From Mytilus trossulus (taxonomy: Eukaryota; Mollusca; Bivalvia; Mytilida; Mytilidae): a stretch of 64,000 nucleotides of DNA. Positions 10,527 to 21,686 of the stretch are shown here, one piece after another. The stretch is from contig NC_086379.1 in NCBI RefSeq assembly GCF_036588685.1, positions 17,469,862 through 17,533,861 of the forward strand, written 5' to 3'. A model generated the notes under the pieces. The model was not told where the DNA came from. It did not search any database and saw only the letters and a program-made list of their open reading frames with translations. Every line of letters starts with the position of its first letter. Positions within the stretch are counted from its first letter, which is position 1. Both the position numbers and the translations under genes were made by a program.

Positions 10527-13500
10527 GTATTTTGGTTATTTTCTTGGATTGTTGTATTGTGACCGTTTTTCGTTTTTGTTATGATTTTGTTGGTCTGACT
10601 TTGACAAATGAATTTTTAATATTCCTAAGTACATTCCATCTCTTTTATACTGTATACCGCAGTGGAAATCAGTTTTAGGCTACAATTTTTAACTCACCTG
10701 GCCCAAAGTGAACTTTTTTCATCACTTGACGTCCGTCGTCCATCGTCCGTCGTCCGTCGTCTGTCGTTGTTAACTTTTACAAATTTTTAAATTCTTTTCC
10801 TCTGAAACTACTGGGCCAAATTTAACCAAACTTGACCACAATCATCATTGGTATCTTGTTTACAAGATGTGTCCGGTGATCCAGCCAACAAACTCAAACG
10901 GCCGCCATGAATAAAAATAGAACATAGGGATAAAATGAAGATTTTGGCTTAAATCTCTATCACCAAAGCATTTAGAGAAAATCTGACATAAGTAAAATTG
11001 TTTATCAGGTCAAGATGTATCTGTTGTGTAATTTTCAGGTGAATCGGACAACCCGTTGCTTGGTTGCATGTTGCCCCTGAATTGATCATTTTAAGAAAAT
11101 TTTGCCATTTTTTTATATTATTTTAAGTAAGATAAAGAACTTAGTCACCATAACCAAAAAGGTCAATTGACCCGTTAAGGAATTATTGCCCTTATAATCA
11201 AATTTTAACAACTTTTTTAAATTTTTGTAATCTTTTACAAAAATCTTCTCAAGAAACTACTAGGCCAAATTTAACCAAACTTGTCCACAATTATCATTAG
11301 GGTCTCTAGTTTTAACATTGTGCCCAACGATCCCGCCTGCGATACCTAAATGGCGGACATGACTAAACATATTACATATGGGAAAACAAACTATTTCTGG
11401 CTGATATCTCTAAAACCAAAACATTTAGAGCAAAACTGACAGAATAACATTGTTTATTAGGTCAACATCTATCTGCCCTTAATTTTCCAGACCATTCAGG
11501 CAACCCGTTGCTTGGTTGCATGCTGCCCCTGAATTGGTCATTTTAAGGAAATTTTGCCATTTTTTGATATTATTTTAAGTTAGATAAAGAACTAAGTCAC
11601 CATGACCAAAATGGTCAGTTGTTCCCTTAAGGAGTTATTGTCCTTTATAGTAAATTTTTAACAACTTTTCTTAAATTTTTGCAATCTTTTACAAAAATCT
11701 TCTCCAGAAACTACTTAGCCAAATTTAACCAAACTTGTCCAAAATCATCATTAGGGTCTCTAGTTTTAAAATTGTGCCCAACGACCTCACCTGCGATACC
11801 AAAATGGCCGACATGGCTAAAAAAAGTACATTTTTGGCTTAAATCTCTAAAACCAAACATTTAGAACATTTAGAGCAAAACTGACAGAATAAAATTGTTT
11901 ATTAGGTCAACATCTATCTGCCCTAAATTTTCCAGACCATTCAGGCAACCTGTTGTTTGGTTGCTGCCCCTGAATTGGTAATTTTAAGAAAATTTTGCAG
12001 CTTTTGGTGATTACCTTGAATATTTGTTTAGATTGAGGTTATCGTAACCTATTAACAGCAATAATGTAAAGCAAAGTTAGACTTAAAAAGATGTCAAACA
12101 TGATCAAAACGACCAATTGACCCTTTAAGGAGTGATTGCCCTTTTAAGTAATTTTTTTTACAATTTACTTAAATTTTGTAAATACTTCTGGGTCAAGTTC
12201 ATTTTAGATAGAGATAATCGTAAGCAGCAAGAATGTTCAGTAAAGTAAGATATACTAACACATCGACATCACCAAAACACAATTTTGTAATGAATTCATC
12301 TGTGTCCTTCTTGTAATATGCACATATAATAAGGTGAGCCTCTTGTTTAAACACAACATCAAAACCCTGGGATCGCCACTTGAAACAGAAATATACAATT
12401 TGAAGAGGTTCTATTTCTAAAATATAATTTGAAGGATCCGAGTTTATCAAATGGCATCAGAAACTGTTTGGGCGAGTTGGTGACATGTAAAAGTCTTGAA
12501 ATTTAAAACTTCAACCACTACTAATTGATTTTCTCGCTTGAGAGGTTACGGCGAAAGTGAGAAAAGCAATCGAGTTGAGATGACATATGATAATCTGTGT
12601 ATCGCAATTTTACCTATGACGACGTTGTTAATTTCATTGACAACAGCACGTGTTCCCTTAGTTTCTGGCGATACTTTGCATATCACTCTACTGTGATGAG
12701 AAAGATCAAATGAAAATTTCATAAAATAGCGATAAAAGTGTGTACATTTCATTTAATTACTAGTAATTAGAAAACAAAATGCTAATTACCGAATTCACTA
12801 TGATCTGTCCCAAGTTCTCAGTACAAACACTCTGCATAATCGTGTGGTGCTTTTACATGTATTTCAATTGGTACCATATACATGAACGTGCAAAATCTTA
12901 TTTTAGTAATACTTCACGTTTAAATGTCATATTTTGATTGGCTAATGCGAGGGAGATAATTTACTCTGACCAATGATAACTGAGCTGGAGACAAATTATA
13001 TTGAATGTCACCCTCTTGCGCTGTCCAATCAAAAATCGATGATTAAATGGACAATGAATTGAATTTAAGTTAAGTAATTAAAGACAATGGTTCTACGTTT
13101 AAGCTCATATTTTATTATTTGACTGTCAAAATAAAAAACAAACAATCTTGCTTCACTTCTTTTTTTTTTTTTATGATACCCGTAACGTTGTAATGTACAT
13201 GTTGTCATAGAAAACACTTTCAAATAAAATTGATCTGTTAAAAACAATAATGATAGGACTTTTTGTATAGTAAATTGAATAACACATAGGTGAGAGGGTG
13301 AAAGAGCAGATTGGTACCCCTCGAAAAAGCATTCTTAACCGTGGCCTTGCTACGATTGACAATGTTTTCTCGGGGTAACAATCTGCTTCCTCAGCCTCTC
13401 AGCTATGTGTTATTTATATAGTGTCACTAAACAAAAAATCTTCTACACACATGACCTGTAGGAAGTTATAAGAATGACAAACTGGAACTCTACTCATGTT

Positions 13501-16500
13501 TTACCATCACCACTACGAGTGGCATATTTTCTCAGAATCAAATCTTAAGACACCAACCAAATGTTCTGATCTGTAAATTATTTGGGTCTGTCCTATTTCC
13601 GATCTTGACATTTTTGTCGTAGTCTAGAACTGGATTTTAGATGATGTATGTTAAAACAGAAGATATTAACTCCGTCTATGTAGCTGTCTCGCTTAGTTTG
13701 TCCAGGTTAATCCAATCGACCATGTTTTTATATCAGGATTATGTGGAAAGGGAAAATGAAATAGGCACTATGTTTTAATGTCACTATCACATTTTCGTTG
13801 AAAGTTCAAACTATTTGTCTTTGTTTCAATTAAAGAGGCATTTTAACTCGTACACAATGTATTTTTTCCCTAAGATATCTCATATCTGCTGATCAACAAA
13901 TTGTGTAGTCGGGATACTTATGGTAAGTGTTGGATGCACATTAGGAGATTCATATCCTCTTGGTGCATAGTGTTTAGCTCCGGTTGAAGTACATTTTAAT
14001 CTTCCATGTTGTTGCACAGTGTCTAGCTCCGGTTGAAGTACATATGATTCTTACTGTTTAGTTTTCTCTATTTGTATTGTCACAACTGACACCACTGTCT
14101 CAGGGTAGGGGATGTTAAGGATCCCGCTAACACGTTTAACGCCGCCACATTCTGTACGTATGTGCCTGTCCAAAATCAGGAGCCTTTAATTCAGTGGTTG
14201 TTGTTGTTGATGTGTTGCATATTGTTTTTTTTTCGTTCATTTTTTTTTACATAAATTAGGACGTTAGTTTTCTCGTTTGGATTGGTTTACATTTGTCATT
14301 TCGGGGCCTTTTATAGCAGACTGTGCGGTATGGTATTTGCTCATTGTTGGAGACCGTATGGGGAACTATAGTTGTTCATTTCTGTATCATTTGGTCTCTT
14401 GTGGAGATTTGTCTAATTTGCAATCATACTTCTTTTTTATATTGACAATTGAGTGTAGGACATCGATATCGAAAAAGTGTCTCGGTCACCATTTATTGAC
14501 TGTCATCATAAGAAATGCAATGCATCAAGTTCAGCGGGCCAATTTTTAGCAGACATACAATTTTGAAAGGTTGTACCTTATGAATAATATACTTTTAACT
14601 GGTTAAAGATAGTTAAATCAGGTCATGTTAAAAACATTTAGATCAATGAAAGGCTAGATTGATGAGTGATGTTTTAAAGTATAAAAAATTACTTTGCGGT
14701 CAATAATTTTTTTTAAGTGCCTTCAAGGCAAAACAAAATGTTAATTAGAAAGTAATGTTATATTTTGATATTTAGTAAAAACTTTATGAAAAAAGTTCTC
14801 TCTGCCCTAGTAGGGCGACATGACTTCTTGGATCTGATTACCCTTTAACCACGACCTGTTACGCTGTTCATATTGTTAAAAAACAAACAAGTCACAGTAA
14901 ACCTGCGTCAGCGACACTCTTCAACACATTGTGGATGGGTGAGCGTTATGTGTTGACCAGACGGACGAGGTGAAGCTGTATTGTAGTTTCAGTGCTGTAA
15001 CAGTCAACTTTTACGGAGTTAATGATTCATTTACCAGTAACACATCGTCGTAGTTAGCGATCTGCTCAGATGAGCACCCTGGTCATAAAAGCAGCCGTTG
15101 TGGAGTAAATGTAAAGAAAGAACAAATTAGAAAATGACAATAACAGCTCACGTTAACCAAGATGGCCATCTACCAAAATGGCGCCTTCCACCTGCTCTTG
15201 AACAACCTTTGCAATGAAAATAATTAAATGCTCACCAATGGTCTTCGCGCATAGAGCCGACAGTGCAAGACTGTATAGCCAGTCAAGGTCGTTAACAACC
15301 CGATTCATCATACGTTATTGTGGTCTGATACCTTTCGAAATAGCATACTAACATTAGACGAAATCGGTTTGACATCTTTTGTGTCGATTTTGGTGGCACA
15401 TGTTTTACGAATAACTTTTACAATCGACATTCGAAACCAAAAATTATGAACCAAAGCATAAATAAAGTTACATTACCAATGCAAAGAAATCAAGCAGAAC
15501 ACCTTTAAACCATTAGTTATGCCTAATAAATGGAAATTATAACTAAGTTTCAACATATTTAAACTCGAAATTTGAAAACAAACTCGAAAGGCTATCAAAG
15601 ATTTATATGAAATTTTATCTAGTCTTTTTTTTTTATATTGTAGAGCGGATACAGGGAGATGGAATGGTTTACCGCCACCTCCTCATGGAATTCGTCCAAT
15701 ACATGGATCCGTGCATATTATTGTCAACAGGAGATTCGTAGAATACATTCTCTTTAACAAAGTAGCTAGCGATCTTTTCAAATGGACTAAAAATGCTCCA
15801 CATGCCTCAGAAATATTTTTCAATACTTTAAACTATAATCCACACCTAAATATATCAGGATCGTACAAAGGTAAGATATATAAATCGGGTAGAAACAATT
15901 GTGTCGTGTTGTAACTTTCTGGATAGTTCATGAAAATCGGCCGAAAACAATTGTGTTGTGGTGTAACTCACTGGGAAGTTCATGTAAATCGGCTGTAAAC
16001 AATTGTGTTGTGCAGTAATTCTCTGGGTAGTTCATGTACATCGGCTGAAAACAATTGTGTTGTGAAGTAACTCTATGGGTAGTTCATGTGAATTGGCTGT
16101 ACTCAATTGTGTTGTGGCTTAACTCTCTGGGAAGTTCATGTAAATCGGCTGTAAACAATTGTGTTGTGGAGTAACTCTTTGTGTAGTTCATGTAGATCAG
16201 CTGTAAACAATTGTGTTGTGGCTTAACTCTCTGAATAAATCATGTATATCGCTTTTAAACAATTATGTTGTGGCTTAACTCTCTGGGTAGTTCATGTGAA
16301 TCGGCTGTACTCAATTATGTTGTGGCTTAATTCTCTGCGAAGTTCATGTAAATCGGCTGTAAACAATTGTGTTTTGGAGTAACTCTCTGGGTAGTTCATG
16401 TAAATCAGCTATAAACAATTGTGCTGTGGCTTAACTCTCTGAATAAATCATTTAAATCGCCTTTAAACAATTGTGTTGTGGCTTAACTCTCTGGGTAATT

Positions 16501-18143
16501 CATGTAAATTGGCTGTAAAAAAATATGTTGTGGAGTAACTCTCTGTGTAGTTCATGTAAATAGGCTGTAAACAATTGTATTTTGGCGTAACTCTCTGAGT
16601 AGTTCATTTGAGGCGACTTAAACAATTGTGTTGTGGCTTAACTCTCTGGGTAGTTCATGTAAATCGGCTATGAACAAGTGTGTCGAGGTGTAACTCTCTT
16701 GGTACTTCACGAAACTTGTAACTTGAGAATTTCTTTCTGTCTCTGATATATACGACTGCTTAAGGATAATTCTCTCAATTGTACAAGCATCATTTTATGC
16801 TTTAATTTCTGCTGAAATCCATGTCTGCAGTGTCATTTTAGTAGTTTTTTTTGTGAGAAAAATATTCTGATCACCTATTTGATTGAAAAACATACACTGG
16901 TCAAGCTAATGACATATTTTGAATGCAAATTCCCTCCATATCTTAAACATGTTAAATTTTGAAAAAAATAAGCTGATTGATTGCGTGGAAAATACTTCCT
17001 TACTAAGAAAAAAAGCCATTCACCCTTTTTGAAGTTAAATGGTTTCTCCTTAAGACAGTCATTTTTATTTTCCTATATATATTTGTATACTTGTTCCGAA
17101 CTATATGTGTATTTGGACCATATAGGTAATTTTCTTTTTAAATTACATTATCAAAGTTTCAATAATATAACAACTTTATCTAAATAAAACAATGATGAGT
17201 AACTGACAATGTGTTAGTTTTTATAATTCAAATACTGCGTAAAAATAATATTGATGCCATAGTTAGTTTTCAAAGCTAATTACATTCCTGCATGTAGACT
17301 GGGTGACATTTACATCCATCCACACGTTATCATAGCTTTTATTTACAAGTCTTGGTTGTGCACGATCCTTTTCATTAACACATTTTGTTTGCGTGTGAAA
17401 AGCTACCCTTTTAGTAGCTGCGTACAGTGATAACGAGGTATTGGGCTAACTCTGTATGTCTACGGTGTTTAAAGACGCTCTAGATCTCAAATGTCCTAAC
17501 ATTACTGCACTACACCATATTCACAAGACAACTTGAAAAAAAACTATAATACTTTCCAGTGACTTCTTGTGTGTAACAGTTCATTAAGAAATTTTTGAAA
17601 TTTATTTTTTTAAGTCGACATATTGCCATTAACATGTATACATTAGTGTTACTGTGAAATCGTAATTAGGGATTATTTTTAATTCCTTTTTTTCAGGGAT
17701 TTTGCATTATTATAAGTTATTATATATTATGTAAAACAAATGATAATGATGATTTTAGATTAATATAAAAATTTATTATTACATATATACATTGATATTA
17801 CTTTTAATCAGTTACCTTTTCTACAGGTGTTCCGGAAACAGACTGCAAATCAAATCCATTTCTGACAAGATTTAAAAACTGGGGTCCAGCATCTCCTCTT
17901 TTTAACTGGCCCTGTCACGGCAAAGTAATCAGACAAATATGTATATTTGGAGTAGGAGATCTGCCATTGTTATCTAAAAGACCAGAAATGTTCGCAAACA
18001 AATTTTTCCTTGATTATCAGCCATACACTCTCAAATGTTTGGATCAGCTGATGTTTAATCGAACTAGAGACGAATATTTCAAAGGCTTTAAACTTGACAT
18101 TGCTAAGTATCAGTCATTAAATTTTATTAAAAATGCTATATAA
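9547..18143 (+). CDS. GCNT: GT14 beta-1,6-N-acetylglucosaminyltransferase (core-2/GCNT-like), three exons
   Basis: Predicted Golgi type II membrane enzyme that would transfer GlcNAc in beta-1,6 linkage to O-glycan (or I-antigen) acceptors. Exons are 9547-10526, 15644-15870 and 17827-18143. All introns are GT..AG with phases 2 and 1, giving 507 residues. A short basic N-terminus is followed by a signal anchor at about residues 13-30, a long stem with N-glycosylation sequons, then the Branch domain from about residue 201 (FPLAYSIVVYKH, IYRPQNIYCIHCDKK, KYFINLTGQEFPLRTNLELV). Exon 2 carries HGSVHIIVNRRFV and Glu383 in SEIFFNTL, which aligns by eye with the catalytic Glu of mouse core-2 enzyme. 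Exon 3 carries VIRQICIFGVGDL and MFANKF, where the conserved basic residues fall. The start is the first ATG after an in-frame TGA at 9514. The protein is longer than the ~430 residues of vertebrate GCNT1 because of its stem. Acceptor specificity cannot be read from sequence. Confidence 0.9.
10690..12350 (+). repeat. ~1.6 kb molluscan interspersed repeat with three internal ~450-bp modules
   Basis: Lies in GCNT intron 1. It opens with CTCACCTGGCCCAAAGTG and a run of CGTCCGTCGTC words. The core GGCCAAATTTAACCAAACTTG recurs near 10810, 11258 and 11710 with matching flanks (CCCGTTGCTTGGTTGC, TGAATTGGTCATTTTAAG). The sequence ends near an AATAAGGTGAGC motif. No coding is seen. The family is recalled as common in bivalve genomes and was not checked against a library. 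Confidence 0.7.
13278..13414. repeat. Foldback (MITE-like) hairpin
   Basis: AATAACACATAGGTGAGAGG on the left pairs imperfectly with CCTCTCAGCTATGTGTTATT on the right, and pairing continues inward through GCAGATTG/CAATCTGC. The length is about 140 bp, in GCNT intron 1, with no coding. Confidence 0.6.
14090..14441 (-). repeat. Dispersed repeat family B, near full length
   Basis: Antisense copy of a family marked by GATGTGGTATGATTGCCAAT, CACCGTACGGCCTTCAACAA, ACAGGCTCCTGACTTGGGAC and CCTCCCCCTAACCT. The same order of motifs occurs at 45928, 32778, 38349, 39472 and 61316. It lies in GCNT intron 1. The open frame at 14277-14549 is repeat read-through. Confidence 0.75.
14442..15643. other. Remainder of GCNT intron 1, no gene recognised
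   Basis: A GC-richer island at about 14800-15330 carries the small palindrome GCCCTAGTAGGGC. I found no coding similarity on either strand and no obvious repeat ends. The T-rich tract before 15643 is the polypyrimidine tract of exon 2. Confidence 0.4.
15644..15870 (+). CDS. GCNT: GCNT-like exon 2
   Basis: The acceptor follows a T-run (TATTGTAG) and the donor is ACAAAG|GTAAGA. The one-base completion makes AGA, giving continuous VKRADTGRW. The exon holds the HGSVHIIVNRRFV segment and the putative catalytic Glu383. Confidence 0.88.
15880..16715 (+). repeat. 52-bp minisatellite, about 16 units, in GCNT intron 2
   Basis: CAATTGTGTTGTGG recurs with an exact 52-base step (15896, 15948, 16000 onward). 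Each unit continues CTTAACTCTCTGGGTAGTTC and ATGTAAATCGGCTGTAAA with scattered substitutions. The array starts within about 10-25 bases of the exon 2 donor. No long frame runs through it. Confidence 0.92.
16716..17826. other. Rest of GCNT intron 2
   Basis: AT-rich with no gene. Around 17645-17710 a stretch (TTACTGTGAAATCG ... AGGGATTATTTTTAATTCC ... CAGGGATTTTG) resembles the terminal repeat of the element at 28266-29556 and may be a decayed end of that family. Confidence 0.4.
17827..18143 (+). CDS. GCNT: GCNT-like exon 3 (C-terminus)
   Basis: The acceptor is TTTTCTACAG and the joined codon G|GT restores the frame. The exon encodes the C-terminal Branch-domain motifs CIFGVGDL and FANKF and ends in TAA. 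The first AATAAA downstream lies near 18309, about 165 bases past the stop, and is a plausible poly(A) signal. Confidence 0.88.
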
Positions 18144-18370
18144 AACTCAACTGGTCTTAGATTTGCCATTCCTATCCTAGTGAAAAATCACTATTTCATT
18201 TATAGATTTATATATTTATATTTGCAAAATTGAGCATCATTCACGTTTCCTAAATTACAATATTGTCGGAGGTGAGAGAAACTAAAGGGACATTCCAACT
18301 CGTAAGTCGAATAAATGTTTATCAAGAGAGTTACTCCACACACATTTCCCATTTACATTCTCAATTTTAC

Positions 18371-18416
18371 ATGTTTCGGTGTGAATATAATAATCATTAT
18401 ATTCACACCGAAACAT
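18371..18416. other. Perfect 21-bp inverted repeat with 4-base loop
   Basis: ATGTTTCGGTGTGAATATAA(T), loop AATC, then the exact complement. It lies about 230 bases downstream of the GCNT stop, between oppositely oriented pieces of repeat family A (minus near 18343, plus from 18622). Confidence 0.85.
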
Positions 18417-18621
18417 TTAAAGGCAAGCGTACCAAAGCTACACTTAAAGTCTGCAATTCTGTATTAAGTAGTGTATTCTGCGTGACAAATCTAGGTGTGT
18501 ATTTAAGAAATTTAGTTTTAGTGAATTGGCATTCATATTTTGAATAGAAAATGAAAACTCACGCCATGACAAAAAAAGTTAAAATAAAAATGAAAAAACA
18601 AACAACAGCATACAATATAAA

Positions 18622-18950
18622 ATTGAGAATGTAAATGGGGAATGTGTCAAAGAGACAACAACACGACCATAGAAAAAACAACAGCAGAAGGTCACCAACA
18701 GGTCTTCAATGTAGCGAGAAATTTCCACATCCGTAGGCGTCCTTTAGCTGGCCCCTAAACAAATCTATAATAGTTCAGTGATAATGAACGCCATACTAAT
18801 TTCCAAATTGTACACAAGAAACTAAAATTAAAATAATACAAGGCCGGAGGCTCCTGACTTGGGACAGGCGCAAAAATGCTACAGGGTTGAACATGTTTAT
18901 GAGATCTCAACCCTTCCCTATACCTCTAGCTAATGTAGAAAAGTAAAACA
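18622..18950 (+). repeat. Dispersed repeat family A
   Basis: Marked by AATGGGGAATGTGTCAAAG, ACAACACGACCATAG, a CTTCAATGTAGCGAG segment and ACTTGGGACAGGCGC. A second long copy starts at 42066, with antisense fragments near 34424 and 38500. No coding. Confidence 0.7.
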
Positions 18951-18979
18951 CTACACATAAAACAAAAGAACAAGAAACT

Positions 18980-19085
18980 CGAACACCACCAAACCTCTGG
19001 GTGTGATCTCATATGCTCCGGAAGAGTAAGCATATTACACTCCACCTGAATCGTATGTACATGTTCGTACAAACTCGGTGACAAA
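18980..19085 (+). repeat. Fragment of Penelope-associated repeat family D
   Basis: Contains AACACCACCAAACCTCTGG and GTGTGATCTCATATGCTCCG followed by GAAGAGTAAGCAT. The same motif string is seen diverged at 45172-45340 and antisense at 50193-50460. Confidence 0.5.
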
Positions 19086-19237
19086 TCTTGTTATGCAAAT
19101 GTATTGTAGTGTATGTTCACTTATGTTAATATGTCTTTTAATTGAATTAAGCCATTTAAATTGATATTTGATATTGTGTCTTTGTATGTTATGATGTTAC
19201 ACTATTGGTGATGCTACGTAGAGTTATGAATGTTGTA

Positions 19238-19293
19238 CGTGTAGCTGGCTTAGCTACTACATATATATTGATAGTAGCTAGGCTAGCTACACG
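19238..19293 (+). ncRNA. Candidate RNA hairpin (22-bp stem, 12-base loop)
   Basis: CGTGTAGCTGGCTTAGCTAC(TA) pairs with TAGTAGCTAGGCTAGCTACA(CG) across the loop CATATATATTGA. The only two non-Watson-Crick positions are G-U pairs when read as plus-strand RNA. The stem does not extend outward, so it is short for a microRNA precursor. A small MITE or chance palindrome is equally possible. Confidence 0.3.
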
Positions 19294-19813
19294 TTCAGTA
19301 GACAAAACCTTACGCAGCTACGATATTGAACGCAACCTTGGCAGGTCTATTTTAAGAAAATTTGAAAGTGGTTGTCTATAGTTTTAGTTTCTTCTTAAAG
19401 CTTATTTGTGATTGAAGGAATTCTAAATTGAAAGCGATTTGGTTAAAAAAAAATCCCAAGTTTCAAGAAAACATATTTTTAGAACTAGACATATTTTATA
19501 AATATATGCCTGTTTATTCAACCCGTATGGTGATTACTGGATGTGACATGGTTTATTGGTTCATTTGGTCGAACAGACCAAATCTTCCTTTATATATAAA
19601 TAAATTTGTTGAAAAAAACTATATGTGACGTGATCACATCTATTTGTTGTTTTGTCAGTAAGTTGCTTTTTTATTCAAGATTCATATACACTCCATTTCA
19701 TTCATACTTTGAAAGTCTCAAATTACAAAGCTGTTAAGTATACCCAATACTATACAACTATGATCTAGATTACTGCATGAAGCACAAACACAGAGCTTCA
19801 TCTTTTATTCTAT
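19294..19813. other. Intergenic, nothing recognised
   Basis: AT-rich sequence between the hairpin and the otopetrin-like 3' end. The 66-codon plus-strand frame at 19428 has no family resemblance and a non-ATG start. GCNT and the otopetrin-like gene are convergent here. Confidence 0.4.
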
Positions 19814-21085
19814 TTACATTCTTTCATAATTTCCCCTTTTGCATGTTTGTTTATTACAAATACACGAAAAACAATATCCGGATAAATCTAGAAATGCTAG
19901 AAAGCATTTAAACCGATAGAATATGCACATAGGTAACACTACATTCTTAACAGTTAACATGGTTTCGTATCCATAAAATTTAAACGAGTAAAACTGTTTG
20001 TATACAAAATGGGCCTCAATGAACGTAGCATATACCCACAAACCTAAGTTGGTTATTGACAGAAATAAAAACATATTTGATATAGAAAATATTTTAGTTT
20101 TATCGTTGATTTTTTTATAATCTTTCATTTGGAGTATAAGGATAGTTTGAACAAATGTAGCAATCATATTCATTATATTTCCCATCAAATACAATTTTTC
20201 ACTTGAAACAAAACTAGCAATCAAATGAAGTCCAAAATAAATAACTGCACCAAAACCACTAAATAGAATCAAATAGTGGCTAAGATTTAAAGATGTTGTT
20301 AAAGATTTGACGTGTTGTTGTCCATTCACGCGCAGGGAGTAAAAACATGTGATAACAGCTATATAATTTAGTGATTTAAAAATTAGAAAGAAGACAGTTT
20401 GCGTTATATAAAGTTCAAAGGGCTGTTCATGGTCGTAATGGGACTGAACTAGCCTAATGACGACATATGGCGAACATATGATAGAACCAAAACATAATAT
20501 TGGTATCCATTTCTGAATTGGTCGTTTAGTAGGCGATTGCGCATTTACCGGAAGTTCCAAATCACGTGACTCTTCTAAAGTTTGGTCTGTCGCAGGGTCC
20601 TCTCCAGATCTTACTTTATAACTTGAAAAAATGTCATTGATGAAGAGGATGGCAAAAAGTGCATTTTCAAGCAAAGTTGGATCTAAGAATGGTTTTGTGC
20701 TATGATATACTTCATGTATTATTGTTTGGTTTAAACAGTCAGTTATCTTTTTATGATCCCCCTTTTCCTCGAAGTACGCTTTTGTAGAATGAGATATGAA
20801 TGTAGCAACGTTTGTAACTGCAAGTACTGTGGCTCCAAAATGTGTTAAACAGGACGGATACACAATCCTCTGCGAAAACAGTACAAAAAAAGTTAACTGG
20901 AAAACGTAAATCAAAGATATCTCACAATCATACACTATTCGTAGAATATTGTCAATGGTTGAAGATTCTTGACATACGATATGTATTCTAACTCTCATAG
21001 CATGAGAAGTGATGCATGTCACAGTTAAAGTAAAAAAAACAACTATTTTTACATTTTTAAACATATGGGTAGAATTAATTTTCAT
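19814..21085 (-). CDS. OTOP: Otopetrin-like proton channel, 5' end uncertain
   Basis: Otopetrins are multipass, dimeric proton-selective channels with 12 transmembrane helices. From the ATG at 21085 the frame gives 423 residues with about ten hydrophobic segments (about 11-29, 56-76, 80-98, 136-156, 193-213, 224-248, 268-292, 298-319, 332-355, 372-400). The C-terminal block is diagnostic: LYLMGNIMNMIATFVQTILI, ITNLGLWVYATF, FKFYGYETM, and VVLPMCIFYRFKC matching the family's PL-x-IFYRFH region. An acidic cytoplasmic-type linker is at about 158-190. It is short of the ~550-600 usual residues and the first two or three helices are not seen. A candidate acceptor (CTGTAG, exon from 21107, phase 2) just upstream would allow 5' exons at higher coordinates, which I could not find. 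AATAAA overlaps the region just after the stop (minus strand, 19804-19809). Confidence 0.75.
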   Translation of the reverse strand: MKINSTHMFKNVKIVVFFTLTVTCITSHAMRVRIHIVCQESSTIDNILRIVYDCEISLIYVFQLTFFVLFSQRIVYPSCLTHFGATVLAVTNVATFISHSTKAYFEEKGDHKKITDCLNQTIIHEVYHSTKPFLDPTLLENALFAILFINDIFSSYKVRSGEDPATDQTLEESRDLELPVNAQSPTKRPIQKWIPILCFGSIICSPYVVIRLVQSHYDHEQPFELYITQTVFFLIFKSLNYIAVITCFYSLRVNGQQHVKSLTTSLNLSHYLILFSGFGAVIYFGLHLIASFVSSEKLYLMGNIMNMIATFVQTILILQMKDYKKINDKTKIFSISNMFLFLSITNLGLWVYATFIEAHFVYKQFYSFKFYGYETMLTVKNVVLPMCIFYRFKCFLAFLDLSGYCFSCICNKQTCKRGNYERM

Positions 21086-21118
21086 TTCACTAAACACTGT
21101 TTGTCGTCTACAGATCAA

Positions 21119-21625
21119 GACCAGGTAAATCTGAGTTGCAACTGTGACAGGGCAAAAGTGGACATCACGTCTTATTAACTTATTTATAAAATTTACAATT
21201 AAATTTTATATGAAATAAATAAATTCAATTATTTAAGTAAGAAAAATGGATAAAGAAATAAATGTCTAAAATTTATTAACATGTAAAGATTTTTGTTTAC
21301 AAAGCTTTTTGAGTTATAAGTGAAAAATAAGCCATGTAAGTGTCAAATAGACTTTCACAAAGAAGGAAATAAGACTTTTGATAAATAATAGATAAAGTCA
21401 CAGCTTAACATAGTCTTTAGATTTCTTATGTAAAGAACAATTAATCCTAGAGTCGTTTCAATTAGCGCTTATTCGGCCTAAAACCCAAGCGATAGATATT
21501 TATGATGTAATGAGCCATGGAGGACCGTCAAGGGGTCTCAATCAGTTAATTCTTTGTTAAATTAAGAAATAAACTTTCTTGTGCCTCGTCACATGACTTT
21601 AGTATTTTTGGTGGCGTTTGTGGTC
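21119..21625. other. Intergenic, nothing recognised
   Basis: Upstream side of the otopetrin-like gene, where its promoter or a missing 5' intron would lie. No TATA element, exon or repeat could be assigned. Confidence 0.35.
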
Positions 21626-21686
21626 ACTTGCAAAGCGACCATCAACGAATAAAGTTCTATATTTCAAATTGTCTGTATTTTTCCAG
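21626..21686 (+). repeat. 61-bp direct repeat, copy 1 (runs into GTGAGT)
   Basis: Identical base for base to 23016-23076. It contains AATAAA and ends TGTATTTTTCCAG. Here it is followed directly by GTGAGTGC, a strong donor sequence. Confidence 0.95.

Noticed and set aside
14277..14549. A 90-codon plus-strand frame
   Set aside because: It is an antisense family B copy; the same peptide-like reading appears in other copies with stops.
15880..16715. Regularly spaced repeats that might suggest a CRISPR array
   Set aside because: The whole 52-base unit repeats with no unique spacers, in an intron of an animal gene.
21083..21118. TTG-initiated N-terminal extension of the otopetrin-like frame
   Set aside because: The extension has no ATG and contains a plausible splice acceptor. 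Translation from the ATG at 21085 or from an upstream exon is more likely.
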